A stretch of DNA of 64,000 nucleotides from Crambe crambe (lineage: Eukaryota; Porifera; Demospongiae; Poecilosclerida; Crambeidae): positions 2,183,488-2,247,487 of the forward strand of contig OZ004585.1 of the NCBI GenBank assembly GCA_963924555.1, read 5' to 3'. Both the position numbers and the translations under genes were made by a program. Shown one piece after another: positions 63,077 to 64,000 of the stretch. Numbering within the stretch: the stretch's first letter is position 1; every line of letters starts with the position of its first letter. A model generated the notes under the pieces. That model saw nothing but the letters and a program-made list of their open reading frames with translations, did not search any database and was not told the DNA's origin.

Positions 63077-64000
63077 TTCTATATTCTTCTTATTATTAGT
63101 GATACCGGGCTATTTTTAAAAATACTATGAAACTATAAATTCATTTCTTAAAAATATTAAGCTCTCTTTCCTCAGCCAGATAAACTTTATCCGATAGAAA
63201 TCCATCCAGTAGAAGCAGAGATACGTAACATTTTACAATTGAAATTGTACAGGAAAATTTTACTTTCTTTTAATTTAAAAAAACGGCACCTTTCCAAGTA
63301 GGTTAAAGGTCATAATGGCTAATAGTACTGCAATCTTTTGCTCGTATCTTAGGATCTACTGGATGGATTTTCTTCAAACAAAGTTCATATGGAAGAGTAT
63401 GAAAGTGAGTATAGAACTAAGGGTAAATTAAAAAAAAAAAGGCCATGTAGTCTGGACTACACCAGACTAGTAGAAACTGTTGTACAATCGTTGTTAATTT
63501 GTCCTAGAGTCTGTCCCTGTTCTGAATGTACACAACATTGACAAAGTTAGGAACTTGAGTAGGCCTACCCTCCCCATCTAAAACGTGTTTTGGTTGCTCA
63601 TTTCAAATTTACTGTATTACGGCTTTGCTATATGTGACCGGCTCTGGGAAAACCCTCCGTCGGGTGAAAATTAAAAAAATTTTGTTATGGTAAAATTTAT
63701 TATCTATGGCCCTTTGGCTCTTTATTGTGCAAATTTCAAAGCTATAGCTTTTATGACGCCTGAGGAACAGCTCTTAGAAAGATCGAGGTAGCGTCCATTA
63801 GCGTTATTGTTTTTTCGAGAAAAGCTGACTAAGCAACGTGAACATTATTTCCGGACATGCCCGTGGACTAGTAAATTGACGGTGGGTGGGGTTTCGAACT
63901 GTAGTTAGTAAGAAGCTAGTTTCTTGCCTTTTGGCTCGAGATAGGTCCAACCGAAGCTCCGAGAAGAGAAGCAAGGTACCGAAGGTAGCGCAGATAGCTT
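63077..64000. other. Right end of the window, no gene recognised
   Basis: AT-rich up to about 63440, then more balanced. GTCCAACCGAAGCTCCGAGA and GCCTGAGGAACAGCTC near the end look like transcribed or dispersed-repeat sequence but show no usable frame. A gene may begin to the right of the window. Confidence 0.25.

Noticed and set aside
63077-64000. tRNA or SINE head near the window end
   Set aside because: No A/B box pair or cloverleaf could be assembled by eye.

Overview
The window looks like genomic DNA of a sponge, probably a demosponge of the Amphimedon type. This is inferred from the sequence, with no database search. The clues are AT-rich DNA full of TAGCTAGC-type words, short introns (50-110 bp), a class C (GABA-B-like) receptor beside a lineage-specific array of Cys-rich multi-pass membrane proteins, a PARP10/14-like gene, and a dense, nested mobile-element landscape. 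There is no bacterial-style operon, CRISPR array or rRNA, and I recognised no tRNA.

Layout. 1-12 kb: a tandem family of multi-pass membrane protein genes. One copy is intact (7154-8923), three are broken (1-1744, 4282-6149, 10179-11950) and there are at least two older relics. 12-20 kb: an intact single-exon GABA-B-like receptor (minus strand, 13063-15189), a decayed paralogue, a broken glycosyltransferase-like gene and hairpin elements. 20-31.6 kb: a mosaic of short hairpin and tandem elements, into which a 4.7-kb P-superfamily transposon (22932-27670) inserted. That transposon has perfect 39-bp inverted ends, a 7-bp target duplication, a spliced transposase gene and a second, convergent gene of unknown function. 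32-38.5 kb: a 5'-truncated and a near-complete copy of a non-LTR retrotransposon with a restriction-like endonuclease, both with poly(A) and target duplications. 39-53.5 kb: a PARP10/14-like gene whose first exon (39089-39136) appears to splice over an 8.1-kb intron packed with element debris (hAT-like, Penelope-like, Ty3/gypsy) to exons at 47276-49872 and 49962-53454. The predicted protein has 2045 residues: about 20 copies of a 33-residue repeat, an RRM-like domain, a KH-like region, two WWE domains and a mono-ART-type catalytic domain. 53.8-64 kb: more hairpin elements, a 1.4-kb element with TAA target duplication carrying a Cys-rich protein, a second (non-autonomous) P-like element and a GABA-B gene relic.

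The most interesting threads: (1) the two-gene P-like transposon with 7-bp target duplications at two independent insertions, whose transposase shows no THAP finger; (2) a set of otherwise different palindromic elements sharing an ACAAGT end and an internal TAGGGAT motif, which suggests one trans-acting machinery or one founding end; (3) the repeat-bearing PARP; (4) a retrotransposon joining a tesmin-like Cys cluster, an RT and a restriction-like endonuclease.

All positions were read by eye. Family names rest on motif recognition, and exon structures on splice consensus and reading phase.
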